Assembly: GCA_002811645.1 (NCBI GenBank)
Contig: PDIP01000053.1
Location: 2,478 to 66,477 of the forward strand
DNA from: Corallochytrium limacisporum
Taxonomy: Eukaryota; Opisthokonta
Direction of reading: 5' to 3'
Length of the DNA stretch: 64,000 nt
The position numbers and the translations under genes were made by a program. Each line of letters starts with the position of its first letter. The stretch's first letter is position 1. The notes below the pieces were generated by a model. That model had not been told where the DNA came from. It searched no databases and saw only the letters and a list, made by a program, of their open reading frames with translations. Below, in pieces: positions 39,670 through 49,576 of this stretch.

Positions 39670-42600
39670 ATGACAATGTCAGACCGCGGTAACAACGCGG
39701 ATCTTGAAGAATTAGCCAATGCAGCGTTGGAGAATATGATTGAGAGTGCGGAACGGGCCCGAGAAGCACGAGAACGATACACAAGCCGTTTGTCAAGCCT
39801 CACTGGGGACCGCGATGCCAGTGAAGGCCCAGAGGATGAATCTCCAATAAACTGGCAATTAGATAGTGTCCGGCGCAGTGAAGAATCTTTCGAAGAGCTC
39901 AGACTTTTTTCACCAAAGAATTACCGCCAAGGGCCATTCCCGTTCACGGTTCAGATTTGTCAAGAACTTGGCCTATCGGTAAAGGGAAATGTAAGGAAAC
40001 CAGGCAGAATAGTACAGAGAGACCATATACTGTCCCGCCTACGTATCAAAAGCGAGAAAACTTCAACGTCCACGTCTGGACGGACTCAGTCTGCTTCTAA
40101 TGTAATCAAGACTCAAGACGGAAGGAATGTTGTTCGAATTCTTGAAGGCATAGCGAGTGCTTCCCGACGAGGATGTCCATCATGTGTAGTGGGGCATTTG
40201 GTTGACCTGACCGACTACATTGTCGAAATTGCGGGAGACATGCATGCAGAACGGTCTCTTCCGTCTGATCCTCTAGATGAGTTTGAGGAATTGTTCATAT
40301 TAATGGACCTACCTGTGATCCTTCGAAGGATAATCAAAGACTATGCGTTCCTTGCTTACGATTGCAAGCACCAGGATCCAGTGCTTTGGAAGAGATACTG
40401 TGGAAAAGTGAGAACGTGTAAGGGGCTTAAGGAACACTATGGATACGCACGGGTGCCCTCTCGCATTCACAAACTTGATGAAACTAGAAACTCCACAATT
40501 ATCATACATTCGGCTGTACCGGTCCTGGACGATCTCATTGATGAACAATTGAGAGAATCCCCGAATCTGTTGCAGCGCACAGCGTGTATCTTGTCCCTAG
40601 AGCTTATTAAGCATTGCTTGGAAAGGCATGCCAACTACGTCGTTCCAACGTTTGCAGATTCAGACTTCATCACATCGCTGTTTTACCTGCTCCGCGATGC
40701 TCACATGGCGGCGCAGGCGATGTGTCTCTTGGAGGAAGGACTCGTCATCAGGCGAAAGATGTACAGCTTATCTAATGTGTGTTTTTTGAAGGAGTATCTG
40801 GACAACAGGGACACTCTGGAAAACGCTACACTATGTCGATTGCTTGGTCTAATCGTGCACGATCAGGATTTGCCTATGTTCAATACGGACAAAGGAAATA
40901 TGGTACTGAACCAGGGGAGCGTGACATCCACACGCTCAAAGAATGTGCGAACTGCTGATGAGAACGTCGCTCTTCTGGTTAAGAGCCGCCAGTTTCTTAC
41001 CTCGCTTGTGTCCACGATCAGGCTTGAGACCATTTTCCAACTACAAGTCATTGGCTGCCAACATGGCACGGTGGCCAGTTCCGAACATATCTCAATTTTG
41101 ATCCAAGATCTGTGTTCAAACGAAATGCAACTCCGCTGGGAAAATGGAGATCAGCAACTGGATGTGACAGAGTTCACACCGAGATCGCTTGCCGCCATGC
41201 GGCCTCCGGTCTATCGGAAAATGCGAACAGTGGAAGTGCTGCACGTATTGGCCTCAATATCCGGGTCATCAATGAGGCCGAGTGTTGTGGAATTTCTCTA
41301 CCGCGAAGGCTTTCCTTGTTGGATGGGAGCCTTATTTAAACAGATGAGATGGGATGATCCCACCTCGCTGCGATCAGACCACATTCATGGTCCCAACTGT
41401 GAGTGTAGCCCAGAAGATGGATTCCGGATTCAGTGTATGAGACTGTTTCACAACTACTGTGAAGGTCTGCCAGGTGTGCACCATAAAAGACGCCTTTGGG
41501 GGAACAAACGGAAAGACATTGAAACTATAGAGGAGAACCTCTCGATTCTCTCTTGTCATAGGCTACTGCATGCTCACAAGATCACTCTTGACGAGTGGTG
41601 TGATGCAAATGAAGTGGACTTGGACACAGTTGAAGAAGATCATGCAGCGCTTTATTGGCCTTTAATCCCGGAGATGAATGAAGATCCAGGTTTGCTGAAA
41701 CATCGGGCTGCTGGAAGGCGCGAGTTCACTACTTTTGAAGAGCGCAGTCTTCGATCATCTTGGCTGCAATCCTCCGCGCAGATGTGGCCATCCTCGTTAG
41801 CAAAGACTTTCAAGAAGTGGGAAGGTACGCTGCCGAATGGGGTGGAATTCTTCGAATTTGAGGGAACCAGCACTTTGATGGATCTCTCCCACCTTGACAT
41901 GGTAGAGCCCACACGGGGTTGGCATCACAAATGTACTTCAAATCTCATGATGAGCATTATCGACAGACTCATAAGGGAACCCTGGGACTCAAAATATGTG
42001 GTCTGGCTGGCATCCGCTGTAGAGGCCTACATCCGCGGTGCGCCATTGGCGGACAAGATCTATATTGATAGCGTACTTGACCTGCCAAAGCACCTTATTG
42101 CAAAGCTGATGAAAATGTATAAGGACGATCCCGATTCGACTGAAGCGGAGCCCATTGGACCGATCCAAAACATTTTTGATCTTCTTGGAGAACTATGGCG
42201 TTTTAACCCTTGGGGATTGGCTATGAGACAGAAGGATTCGCGCAATCTCACCGGTATCATTCGAAGAGCCATGGAGGACCCGGTGGACTCGAATCTGATG
42301 ATCCGGTACATCATCCTCACCAATGTAGATGCGCGCATCAACAAAAACCCCTACATTGACTATGATCCGATGACATGTCCATACTCGCAGGCCCTCGTTG
42401 ACAATTGGAAGTGTCTGGTGAAGATATTCGAGGCCGTTTCGATTGACAATATGTGCACAGAGAACATTTGCTGCATCAATACGTCCCTTCTGATTTATCA
42501 GCTCCGCGATCACCATGAAGCTTGTGCTATGGCGTGGGACTTCATTGTCACAGATGAAACGAGGGGCTGTCCAGCGTTGCGCACGTTCCAACATGTCTTG

Positions 42601-42756
42601 CCGTCTTGGAAACTGTACTATCTGCGGTCATCCCGGGACACGGAAAGCCTGCGCAAGGGTAGCCGTATTCCTTTCAAACGGTGGATAGCTGCTGTGGATG
42701 AGATCCTGGCATTGCAGCCGGGAGTCAATGGTTCTCCCATGCGACATTCTTGTTAA
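39670..42756 (+). CDS. TRPC4AP: TRPC4AP / TRUSS family protein (CRL4 substrate receptor)
   Basis: 1028 aa, alpha-helical armadillo-like throughout. Recognised from blocks typical of TRPC4-associated protein (DUF3689): HGPNCECSPEDGFRIQCMRL (about 578-597), VEAYIRGAPLADKIYI, IQNIFDLLGELWRFNPWG, DPVDSNLMIRYIILT, MCTENICCINTSLLIYQL and, near the end, SWKLYYLRSSRDTESLRK followed by IPFKRW. Human TRPC4AP is about 800 aa; the excess here is in the N-terminal ~130 residues and internal loops. In animals the protein binds TNF receptor and TRPC channels and serves as a DDB1-CUL4 adaptor (for MYC and others). The ligase role is the more likely ancestral one. A second ATG lies two codons after the first. 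Confidence 0.85.
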   Translation: MTMSDRGNNADLEELANAALENMIESAERAREARERYTSRLSSLTGDRDASEGPEDESPINWQLDSVRRSEESFEELRLFSPKNYRQGPFPFTVQICQELGLSVKGNVRKPGRIVQRDHILSRLRIKSEKTSTSTSGRTQSASNVIKTQDGRNVVRILEGIASASRRGCPSCVVGHLVDLTDYIVEIAGDMHAERSLPSDPLDEFEELFILMDLPVILRRIIKDYAFLAYDCKHQDPVLWKRYCGKVRTCKGLKEHYGYARVPSRIHKLDETRNSTIIIHSAVPVLDDLIDEQLRESPNLLQRTACILSLELIKHCLERHANYVVPTFADSDFITSLFYLLRDAHMAAQAMCLLEEGLVIRRKMYSLSNVCFLKEYLDNRDTLENATLCRLLGLIVHDQDLPMFNTDKGNMVLNQGSVTSTRSKNVRTADENVALLVKSRQFLTSLVSTIRLETIFQLQVIGCQHGTVASSEHISILIQDLCSNEMQLRWENGDQQLDVTEFTPRSLAAMRPPVYRKMRTVEVLHVLASISGSSMRPSVVEFLYREGFPCWMGALFKQMRWDDPTSLRSDHIHGPNCECSPEDGFRIQCMRLFHNYCEGLPGVHHKRRLWGNKRKDIETIEENLSILSCHRLLHAHKITLDEWCDANEVDLDTVEEDHAALYWPLIPEMNEDPGLLKHRAAGRREFTTFEERSLRSSWLQSSAQMWPSSLAKTFKKWEGTLPNGVEFFEFEGTSTLMDLSHLDMVEPTRGWHHKCTSNLMMSIIDRLIREPWDSKYVVWLASAVEAYIRGAPLADKIYIDSVLDLPKHLIAKLMKMYKDDPDSTEAEPIGPIQNIFDLLGELWRFNPWGLAMRQKDSRNLTGIIRRAMEDPVDSNLMIRYIILTNVDARINKNPYIDYDPMTCPYSQALVDNWKCLVKIFEAVSIDNMCTENICCINTSLLIYQLRDHHEACAMAWDFIVTDETRGCPALRTFQHVLPSWKLYYLRSSRDTESLRKGSRIPFKRWIAAVDEILALQPGVNGSPMRHSC

Positions 42757-43270
42757 TCCATACTACTGTCTCCAAACTGTAACATACCATTTGTAAAATA
42801 CCATTAGACCAGTTTAGATATGCCTACAGGACAGCCCTCGGGGACCCATTCAGAGAAATCGGCCCCTAATATGCTCAGGGAAATGCGGGTTTCTCCCCCG
42901 CAACGGGCGGTGGGGCGTGAAAGGGTTACGGTGGTTGCGAACGAGAATCAATCAAATTCAACTTGATACAGGTCTCTCCATCAATTTGGCCCCATCACCA
43001 GACAAGACCGAGTGGGGAGCAATGGGAAAGATTTCCTGCGTGAGTCTCACACTTGAGACCCCATGTCGGGTAGAGTGGCAGGGGGCATGGGGAGAAGGGA
43101 AGGTTGATGAGACTATGTACTACGGGACCCATTTCGATGGTTCGCTCATCTGAATCACCTGCTAACATCACTGAACCATCGTTCATTATATACTCATGTG
43201 TAGGCCCAAAGCCAGGACTAAGTGAAGACCAACTCATCCTTACCAGATCAAGTGATTAACGAAGATCAAC
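42757..43270. other. intergenic TRPC4AP-cyclin
   Basis: 514 bp between tandem genes; nothing recognisable and no long G/C homopolymer. Confidence 0.5.
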
Positions 43271-44644
43271 ATGCCGACTCTGAGACCCTGCAGTCCCAGA
43301 TCGAATCGGGACGTGATGACGTCTTTGAGGATCAGCATATCTCCTCCTTCAAAAAGACATTGTGGTGATAGCAAGTGCGCATCTGCTGAGAATACCGTCA
43401 GTCCATCGGCTGGTCCCACTAGTGATGCGGCGGTGGGGCACTTCGCAGACAAAGGTTTAGGAGATGAGTCGCTTGTGCAGTCGCTCAGTATCACAAGTCA
43501 GATGGATAGTTTAGTAACGAAATTTTCCAAGTCACCATCCAGCGAGAAGAATGTTGATAATATAGATGCATGCACTGCATGGTGGAAATTTGTACACAAA
43601 CGATCATCTTGTCAACCTCTCTTTGAGATCTGCGAGGTGTCGTCAGACTACTTACCCCATGATTTTGTCCCTCAAATCAAGGCTTTGGAAAACACTCTCA
43701 CAGAGTTTGTAGAGCGTGAGCAGACTGAATTGGGTGACCCTTTCCTCGGCGTCAAACTTCCAGACCTTGTGACCGATCGCCGTCGCGCAGTACTACTGAG
43801 CTGGATGGCTCAGGTGTGCACGGATGAGCGCCGCAGTCGTGAGACTTTCCATCTATCGGTGAAGCTATTAGATGTCTTGCTCGCAAGGCATCATCAATGG
43901 AAGGAATGGGACCTTGATGTCAGGATTGACAACCTACAACTGACTGTATCAGTTCTGCTTCATTTAGCACACAAGCTCCTGGAACCGGAGGACATTCCTC
44001 TTGAGACCGTTAATTACTACTGCATGGCGAATCACAGCAATGAAGAACTCACTGTACTAGAGATCAAGGTGTCCAGTATCCTGGAATGGCGATTTCATTA
44101 TGTCACGCCGCTCACCTTCCTAGGAATCTACTGCAAGATGTTCGGCATCATTTTCTATGACTATGAACATCCCCGTTTGCCAGAAACAATGCAGGAAGTG
44201 ATGTGGAGCGCTGAGTTCCTGCCTTGGACCGTGTTTGAAGCAGCATGTACTATATTGGACCATGCATTGCTTCATGTTCACTCGAACTGTTACAGGCCCA
44301 GTGAGCTCGCAGCTGCAGCTTTTTGGCACTCATCGAGACTAGATGACGGCAATTTCACCGCAATCACTGGCTACTTCCCCAGTGACCTGCAGTGCATAGA
44401 ATGGATCGGCCACTTGTACGAGGTTCTCCTCACAAATGGCATTGTCAGCTCTCGAGTCAGTGAAGTTGGGAAGCGAGCATCTACGGATCCATATAGATGC
44501 CACCGCCAACCTCAGAAGGAACTGACCATTGGTTTCAACGCCATCGCTAGTACCACTATTACTCGAGTTCCCCCTCTCTCACCGCAACTGCTGCGGGGGT
44601 TCAATCGCCTGCTTAACACACATTTCGGAAGTGCCAGTCCGTGA
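43271..44644 (+). CDS. cyclin, probably E type
   Basis: 457 aa. A variable N-terminus with SP sites (PCSPRS, ISPPSKR) is followed by a cyclin box from about 165: DRRRAVLLSWMAQVCTDERR, SRETFHLSVKLLDVLLAR, LLHLAHKLLEPEDIPLETVNYY and EELTVLEIKVSSILEWRFHYVTPLTFLGIY. The usual MR.IL.DWL.EV becomes RRAVLLSWMAQV, keeping the key arginine but lacking the usual aspartate. The C-terminal cyclin fold (SELAAAAFWHSS, then ITGYFPSDLQCIEWIGHLYEV) resembles cyclin E (LAASALYHF...VSGY.W.DIE.CV.WM). Cyclin E with CDK2 drives S-phase entry and centrosome duplication. Subclass is inferred from these blocks; a D- or A-type assignment is less likely. Confidence 0.75.
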   Translation: MPTLRPCSPRSNRDVMTSLRISISPPSKRHCGDSKCASAENTVSPSAGPTSDAAVGHFADKGLGDESLVQSLSITSQMDSLVTKFSKSPSSEKNVDNIDACTAWWKFVHKRSSCQPLFEICEVSSDYLPHDFVPQIKALENTLTEFVEREQTELGDPFLGVKLPDLVTDRRRAVLLSWMAQVCTDERRSRETFHLSVKLLDVLLARHHQWKEWDLDVRIDNLQLTVSVLLHLAHKLLEPEDIPLETVNYYCMANHSNEELTVLEIKVSSILEWRFHYVTPLTFLGIYCKMFGIIFYDYEHPRLPETMQEVMWSAEFLPWTVFEAACTILDHALLHVHSNCYRPSELAAAAFWHSSRLDDGNFTAITGYFPSDLQCIEWIGHLYEVLLTNGIVSSRVSEVGKRASTDPYRCHRQPQKELTIGFNAIASTTITRVPPLSPQLLRGFNRLLNTHFGSASP

Positions 44645-44936
44645 AAAAAGGCCACAATCTGCCTGTGGCTTGTGAGGGCTGTGCGCACTGTTTGTTCGTC
44701 TTCAATGACTGCACAGAACAGACCGAGTGACAGCAAAATTTTTGCCACAGGTACTTCAGGTGAATCTGGATAGCAGACCAGCAGAGCAACCCCATATTCA
44801 GAATTTGAACTTGGCGAACCTGAAAGCAAATGGCACTTACAATAGGGACACTTTATAAACGATGCCAATGCACACACAATGTAATACATACTAGTAGGGA
44901 CTCAAGGGTCTTAATTTGTCTGTCAATCACACAACT

Positions 44937-47846
44937 ATGAAATTGAGTCTACTTGTGCTACTGGCATGCCATTCGGCAGTTGTATTGGTTCACGGAATCA
45001 CTCCAGAAGTTGACCATGGACTGGTACGGAGAGCTGCAGACCCCTTTGCTGCCCCGGAGGAACCTGCAGGAGGGTGTGGAGACGAGGTGGAGAATGTTGG
45101 TCCGGACGTCATGTGCATGCCAAAGGACGAAAACCCTGCAGATGGTCTAGAAGAAGAAGATACGAAGAATTTAGGTGAAGAGAAACGGCGGCAAGCTATC
45201 TTGGCAGAAGATGAAAACGACGAAATCGACGAAATCGAAAACGTTGGCGAGGCAGATGAAGACGATGATATGGAGCATGTCAATGAAGTTATCGAGGACG
45301 TCAAGGCAGTTGACGAGGTCAACGACGGCAACAATGAGGTAGATAAAATCAATCATGGCGTTGGAGACCAGGCGGGAGAAGACTTTGAGGATATCAACAT
45401 CGTTGACGAAGGTGGTTTTCCAATACAAGGCAGTTTTCTTGGGGATTCCGTCGCCGAACAGGCCATTACACTCAAAGGAATGGATCGCATGCCCTTGGAG
45501 TTACAGGCCATTGGAGGAGAGAGGTTGCTGACCCTTTTGCGCACCTTTTTGCGCCTCAATGCACCGGCCATCTCAGGCAGAGCTATCATAGATCCACCTT
45601 TAGACCGAATCCAGTCCATTGACGACAGTTGGCGAGAAGCCATTCGCATAACCGCAAACCGTCGAACTACGAGCACAGGTCTACTATCATACGGTGCGCG
45701 ATGGCCTGACTATGACACAGGGCTACGAGCACAGTCCGTGCATCCATACCCGGAAGTTATGGATCACTTCCTTATTACTGATGCCTTCAACGATGGCGGC
45801 ATGGAACGGGATTTGATAATGTTGCTGTACAGCCAAGATTGCCGCAACTGTCGTTTCTCTTTAGCAGTGTTCAAGAAGGTACACCGCCAGCTATATATTG
45901 AGCTCGGCCAAGACACTAAGTGGTCGAATCGCGTTATCATGGGTTCCCTGGATACGAGTCGCAGTGACACCCACCACATCATTGAGCTGATCAAGCCGTC
46001 CCGATACCCATGCATTGTTCACATAAGTGTCACCGGCTTTATCACTCGCTACTATGATGATCCCAAGGACGAGACCTCGATTGCGAATTGGATCAATCAC
46101 CAGGCTATGCCACTATGGTACTTTGGCTACGGCATGGAGACAGTGGAAGACGCCAACAATCGGCAGAGACAGGAGCACATTGTGATTCCTACACGGAAAA
46201 TGCTCATGGATCGTTCTTCCGATGCGCAGATTCGCAGATGGAAGCACTTTCTGCATCATAAATATGCCACAGACCGGATCATGTTTGTGTTGGTGCTGGA
46301 CGATGATTCTGTTGGTCGCAGTGCGGACTTCCACGGCCAACATGTGGCAAGCAGGGATAGGTCGAATGAATTGGACCTGGGTGTGACCGATCCTCTTGAG
46401 TTTCTCGAGGTCTTTGGTGCCTTGTCCATCCATGCTGCGGCCTTTGCAGAGTTTAGTGTGACTTCACAGTCTGGCATTGAGGTTATGTTCAACACCGATC
46501 GCGGCGCCGACTCCCGCATCACCGCCCCTGCACTGCTTGCACTCGGAGACGGCACAGTGAAAGGTGCAAACTTGGAGAGCGCAGATCAGGTGGCCTTCAT
46601 GATTGTTGAAGGGTTTAAGAAGTCCAACTCAGAGAATGACAATGTCGCTAACGATCCGCGCCATCCGAATATTCGCAGTGGAGTTCAGCTTGAACGGCTC
46701 AGCCACATGGGTCTACTGCCCCTGCTGCCAGAGTGGACGAGCCTGACGCACGCACTCATGTTTGATTCGTCTTTAACCGATGCAACGGGAGCACACGGTG
46801 CGAACACTCTAGGCAGCCACAAACCGGGCAGTGTGCAACAGACCGTGGATTCGCTGACAGGCATGATGGGTTACCTTCCACAGCACCTTCAAAAGTTGCG
46901 TCGTGACAGAGGCAATGACGCGGCTCCAGCTGACGACCAGGGACTTGTATACGTAGAGAACGACCCAATTGATGCCCTTCTTGTTGTCCTTTGTAATCGC
47001 CACGTACATCATGCCTTTAATGCGTCCATCCACGTGAAAGACCTGCAGCAAGCGGATGATGTGTCCGGTCCTCTGCTCTCTGCGGTGGCTATGATGCGTG
47101 TAGTGTGGGAGGCGGCCAAGGAGCGTGCCGAAAGAACTGTACAAGGGACCATGGCCAAAACTGGGGTGCGCATAGTTTGGCTCGACGTTGAGCGGTACCC
47201 TTCAATTGTCACACAGATCCTCGGCCTGCCACCGGGTGTCCTGGATGCACTGGAGGATGAGGACCAGGAAATATATTCTCCGGACGACGGTGAAGGCGAG
47301 GACCAGGCCGCTGAAGATCACGGAAACGTGCCTCTGCTGGTTGTCGGTGCTAATCCAGCTCTGCTCAATTTGCATGGGTACATCAATCCGGATGAAACTG
47401 CCTCGGCACGCACAAGGTCTAACATTTTTGGAAGCACGGCCCCTTTGGTTACGATCTTGGGTGGTGTTGGAAGGCCCTGGGGCACTGCAGCTCCAGGACC
47501 CGCCCCCAGCTTTGGCTACCTACAGGATCAGCTTGACCGTATTCTTGAGAATCCCAAGAGTGCTATGGCGGAGATAATGCGTAACGCCCCGTATTCCGGT
47601 GGCCAATCGTGGGCTCCGGGGTCTAAACAGGCTGGCGATACCGAAATCCGTGCTATTCCTCCTACGAACTGGGACAACAGTCTGTCCTGGGTCATCGGCG
47701 CACTCGGGGTGACGTTCTGGCGGTTGCTTATTTTCGTGGTGGTGGCATGCCTCTTGATAGTAGTTGACTTCTTGCTCAGCACTCTTGGCCGGATGTCCAT
47801 GTCAGTGCTTCCTCTTGTCAACAACGATAATATCAAGAAAGACTGA
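44937..47846 (+). CDS. type I membrane protein with luminal thioredoxin-fold (CRNC) domain
   Basis: 969 aa from the ATG at 44937; the frame is open 7 codons upstream only from TTG. A clear signal peptide (MKLSLLVLLACHSAVVLVHG) comes first. Residues about 70-160 are a low-complexity acidic segment rich in D, E, N and V. A thioredoxin-like domain follows around 285-385: DLIMLLYSQDCRNCRFSLAVF gives a C302-R-N-C305 motif, then VIMGSLDTSR and YPCIVHISVTG with the likely cis-proline. Some 500 residues of unassigned luminal sequence follow, including VPLLVVGANPALLNLHGYI, then one membrane segment (WRLLIFVVVACLLIVVDFLL) and a short tail ending NIKKD. It may be a membrane-bound PDI/TMX-like oxidoreductase of the ER, but the size and CRNC motif do not fit a family I know. 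Confidence 0.7.
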   Translation: MKLSLLVLLACHSAVVLVHGITPEVDHGLVRRAADPFAAPEEPAGGCGDEVENVGPDVMCMPKDENPADGLEEEDTKNLGEEKRRQAILAEDENDEIDEIENVGEADEDDDMEHVNEVIEDVKAVDEVNDGNNEVDKINHGVGDQAGEDFEDINIVDEGGFPIQGSFLGDSVAEQAITLKGMDRMPLELQAIGGERLLTLLRTFLRLNAPAISGRAIIDPPLDRIQSIDDSWREAIRITANRRTTSTGLLSYGARWPDYDTGLRAQSVHPYPEVMDHFLITDAFNDGGMERDLIMLLYSQDCRNCRFSLAVFKKVHRQLYIELGQDTKWSNRVIMGSLDTSRSDTHHIIELIKPSRYPCIVHISVTGFITRYYDDPKDETSIANWINHQAMPLWYFGYGMETVEDANNRQRQEHIVIPTRKMLMDRSSDAQIRRWKHFLHHKYATDRIMFVLVLDDDSVGRSADFHGQHVASRDRSNELDLGVTDPLEFLEVFGALSIHAAAFAEFSVTSQSGIEVMFNTDRGADSRITAPALLALGDGTVKGANLESADQVAFMIVEGFKKSNSENDNVANDPRHPNIRSGVQLERLSHMGLLPLLPEWTSLTHALMFDSSLTDATGAHGANTLGSHKPGSVQQTVDSLTGMMGYLPQHLQKLRRDRGNDAAPADDQGLVYVENDPIDALLVVLCNRHVHHAFNASIHVKDLQQADDVSGPLLSAVAMMRVVWEAAKERAERTVQGTMAKTGVRIVWLDVERYPSIVTQILGLPPGVLDALEDEDQEIYSPDDGEGEDQAAEDHGNVPLLVVGANPALLNLHGYINPDETASARTRSNIFGSTAPLVTILGGVGRPWGTAAPGPAPSFGYLQDQLDRILENPKSAMAEIMRNAPYSGGQSWAPGSKQAGDTEIRAIPPTNWDNSLSWVIGALGVTFWRLLIFVVVACLLIVVDFLLSTLGRMSMSVLPLVNNDNIKKD

Positions 47847-47869
47847 TCTCCTTGAGTATCAATATGGAG

Positions 47870-47875
47870 TTTATT
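47870..47875 (-). terminator. candidate poly(A) signal of the lysine-rich protein gene
   Basis: AATAAA on the minus strand, 54 nt past the stop codon at 47930. Confidence 0.35.
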
Positions 47876-47929
47876 GTGTACCGTAAACCATTATAACGAA
47901 ACAATTCAATTTCAGTGGTGTCATATACG

Positions 47930-49576
47930 TCACATAAGGTCTTCAAAATTCATGCTGCCGTCCTTCTTGATGCTGCTCTTCGCAGCAGCGAAGAGGTCTG
48001 TTAATGATGTTTGTCCCTTGGTTGAGTTCATTGCACTTGATTTCGACTTTTTACTCGTCTTCTTCGGGGCCGCAGCCTTGCTCTTCGTCTTGCTCTTTAG
48101 CCTACCATTGCCGCTCTTGCCCTTTCCATTAAGCAGCTGCGACAAAGATGTAGGCATGGGCGACTTTCCCTTTGCTTTGCTCCCTGTACTCTTGGACTTG
48201 GCTGGCGTACCCGCCTTTGAGGCTGTGTTAGGAGCTTTCTTCTTAGTCTTAACTGACGATGCTTTGGAAGTCTTCATTTTGGACGCACTCTTCTTCTTTG
48301 CCTTCTTCGAGGTGTTGAGAGATTTCTTTGTGCCCTTTGCTGACTTCTTCCGTCCACTTTCAGCCACCTTTCTGCTAGCTGAAGAGTTCTTACGCTTCGA
48401 GCCTGTAGCCGGTTTGGTAGACTTCTTTTCCTTTGGATGATTTTTCTTAGTTTTCATCTCTTTCTCCTGGTTCAAACTTGCTACCAAGTAGCTCTGCAAG
48501 AGGGCCAATTCGGATGCCTGCTGCGCTGCCTTTGCCGCCTTCCGCTGTCGATATTTCTTGAGGTCGTTCCGGAGGATGACACCAGTCACCATCGCTCGTA
48601 GATGTTGATTTCCGTGGTCAAAAGTAACCATACCCGTGCCAATCGGGGAGGCCTCCGGATATGTGGGTGTCGCCAGAGGCATCGGCATCTTTTCAGATGA
48701 AGGCTCAGTGTATTCCTCCGCAGTTTTCAACTCCATTGACTTTCTCTTCTTTACTGAATCCGGAATCAGTTGTTCGTCCAATTTTCCTCGGCTCTGCTGA
48801 TCAACGGACATGGTCAGCGATCCTTCGTGCAAGTCCTTGCTTCCAAGGATGCCATGGACATCCCTCATATGGGCAAGAACACGATGACTCAACATCAAAT
48901 GCGCACAAAGAGCACACGTGGCCATGACTGATTCATCCTTTAGCGGTCTCGCCTCGAACACGGGTCGGTCATGTGCACTAAACGTTACCGATTTTGCGGG
49001 CAACTCCACGTCATGCTCCGCAACGATGGTGGCAGGATCACCGGACAAGGTAAACTCTGTGACGTTCGCAACATCCTTATCGTTCGCTAGATCCCTATGT
49101 GACGCTTCTTCATGAGGCAGCATGTCCACAATAATATTGGCTTGCACATCGTCCCACTTCATTCCCCTTTGGAGTGTATGGTCTGGGTTCTTCTGTATCT
49201 CTTCATCAAAGTCTTGTTTTCCAACAGTTTCTAAAAGTTTAACAATATCCTGTAGCCTTGCTCCAAGGATCTCATCCAGTTCTTCCGCATCCCAACCAAG
49301 GTGCTTCTTTAGTACTTCACTGATCTGATCCGGTGAGTAGTCTGTATTTCCGTCTAGATATTGCAGCATTTGATCCGCCAAGTCCTCGATGGAGATGTCA
49401 CCAGAAATCCCGTTGGCGCCATGTCCTTGACCATTAGAAACCTCTCCATTTCCTGAATCTGTTGATGATCTCGATTCCTCATTGTCAAGGCTCATCCCAT
49501 TGTCACCAAGTTTGCTACGGTAACCTGGTCCGCTCTCCGACGTTGCGACCAGCGCGTTGCCGTTCTCGAGCTTCAT
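47930..49576 (-). CDS. lysine-rich C2H2 zinc-finger protein with C-terminal PIP-box-like motif
   Basis: 548 aa; family not recognised. Residues about 62-125 are helical and acidic (ISIEDLADQMLQYLDG, then LKKHLGWDAEELDEILGARL). A single C2H2 finger is at 221-241 (C221-x2-C224-x11-H236-x4-H241 in CALCAHLMLSHRVLAHMRDV). Residues about 375-520 are a lysine/serine/alanine tail like linker histone or other chromatin-binding tails, so the protein is probably nuclear and binds DNA. Residues 522-529, QTSLTDLF, resemble a PCNA-interacting peptide (Q-x-x-L-x-x-F/Y-F/Y) but with leucine at the first aromatic position. The very end is SMNFEDLM. A role at replication forks or in chromatin is possible but not shown. 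Confidence 0.65.
   Translation of the reverse strand: MKLENGNALVATSESGPGYRSKLGDNGMSLDNEESRSSTDSGNGEVSNGQGHGANGISGDISIEDLADQMLQYLDGNTDYSPDQISEVLKKHLGWDAEELDEILGARLQDIVKLLETVGKQDFDEEIQKNPDHTLQRGMKWDDVQANIIVDMLPHEEASHRDLANDKDVANVTEFTLSGDPATIVAEHDVELPAKSVTFSAHDRPVFEARPLKDESVMATCALCAHLMLSHRVLAHMRDVHGILGSKDLHEGSLTMSVDQQSRGKLDEQLIPDSVKKRKSMELKTAEEYTEPSSEKMPMPLATPTYPEASPIGTGMVTFDHGNQHLRAMVTGVILRNDLKKYRQRKAAKAAQQASELALLQSYLVASLNQEKEMKTKKNHPKEKKSTKPATGSKRKNSSASRKVAESGRKKSAKGTKKSLNTSKKAKKKSASKMKTSKASSVKTKKKAPNTASKAGTPAKSKSTGSKAKGKSPMPTSLSQLLNGKGKSGNGRLKSKTKSKAAAPKKTSKKSKSSAMNSTKGQTSLTDLFAAAKSSIKKDGSMNFEDLM

Noticed and set aside
45040-45430. acidic repeat region as a tandem DNA repeat
   Set aside because: The D/E/N/V-rich codons recur but no DNA unit repeats cleanly; it is ordinary low-complexity protein coding.
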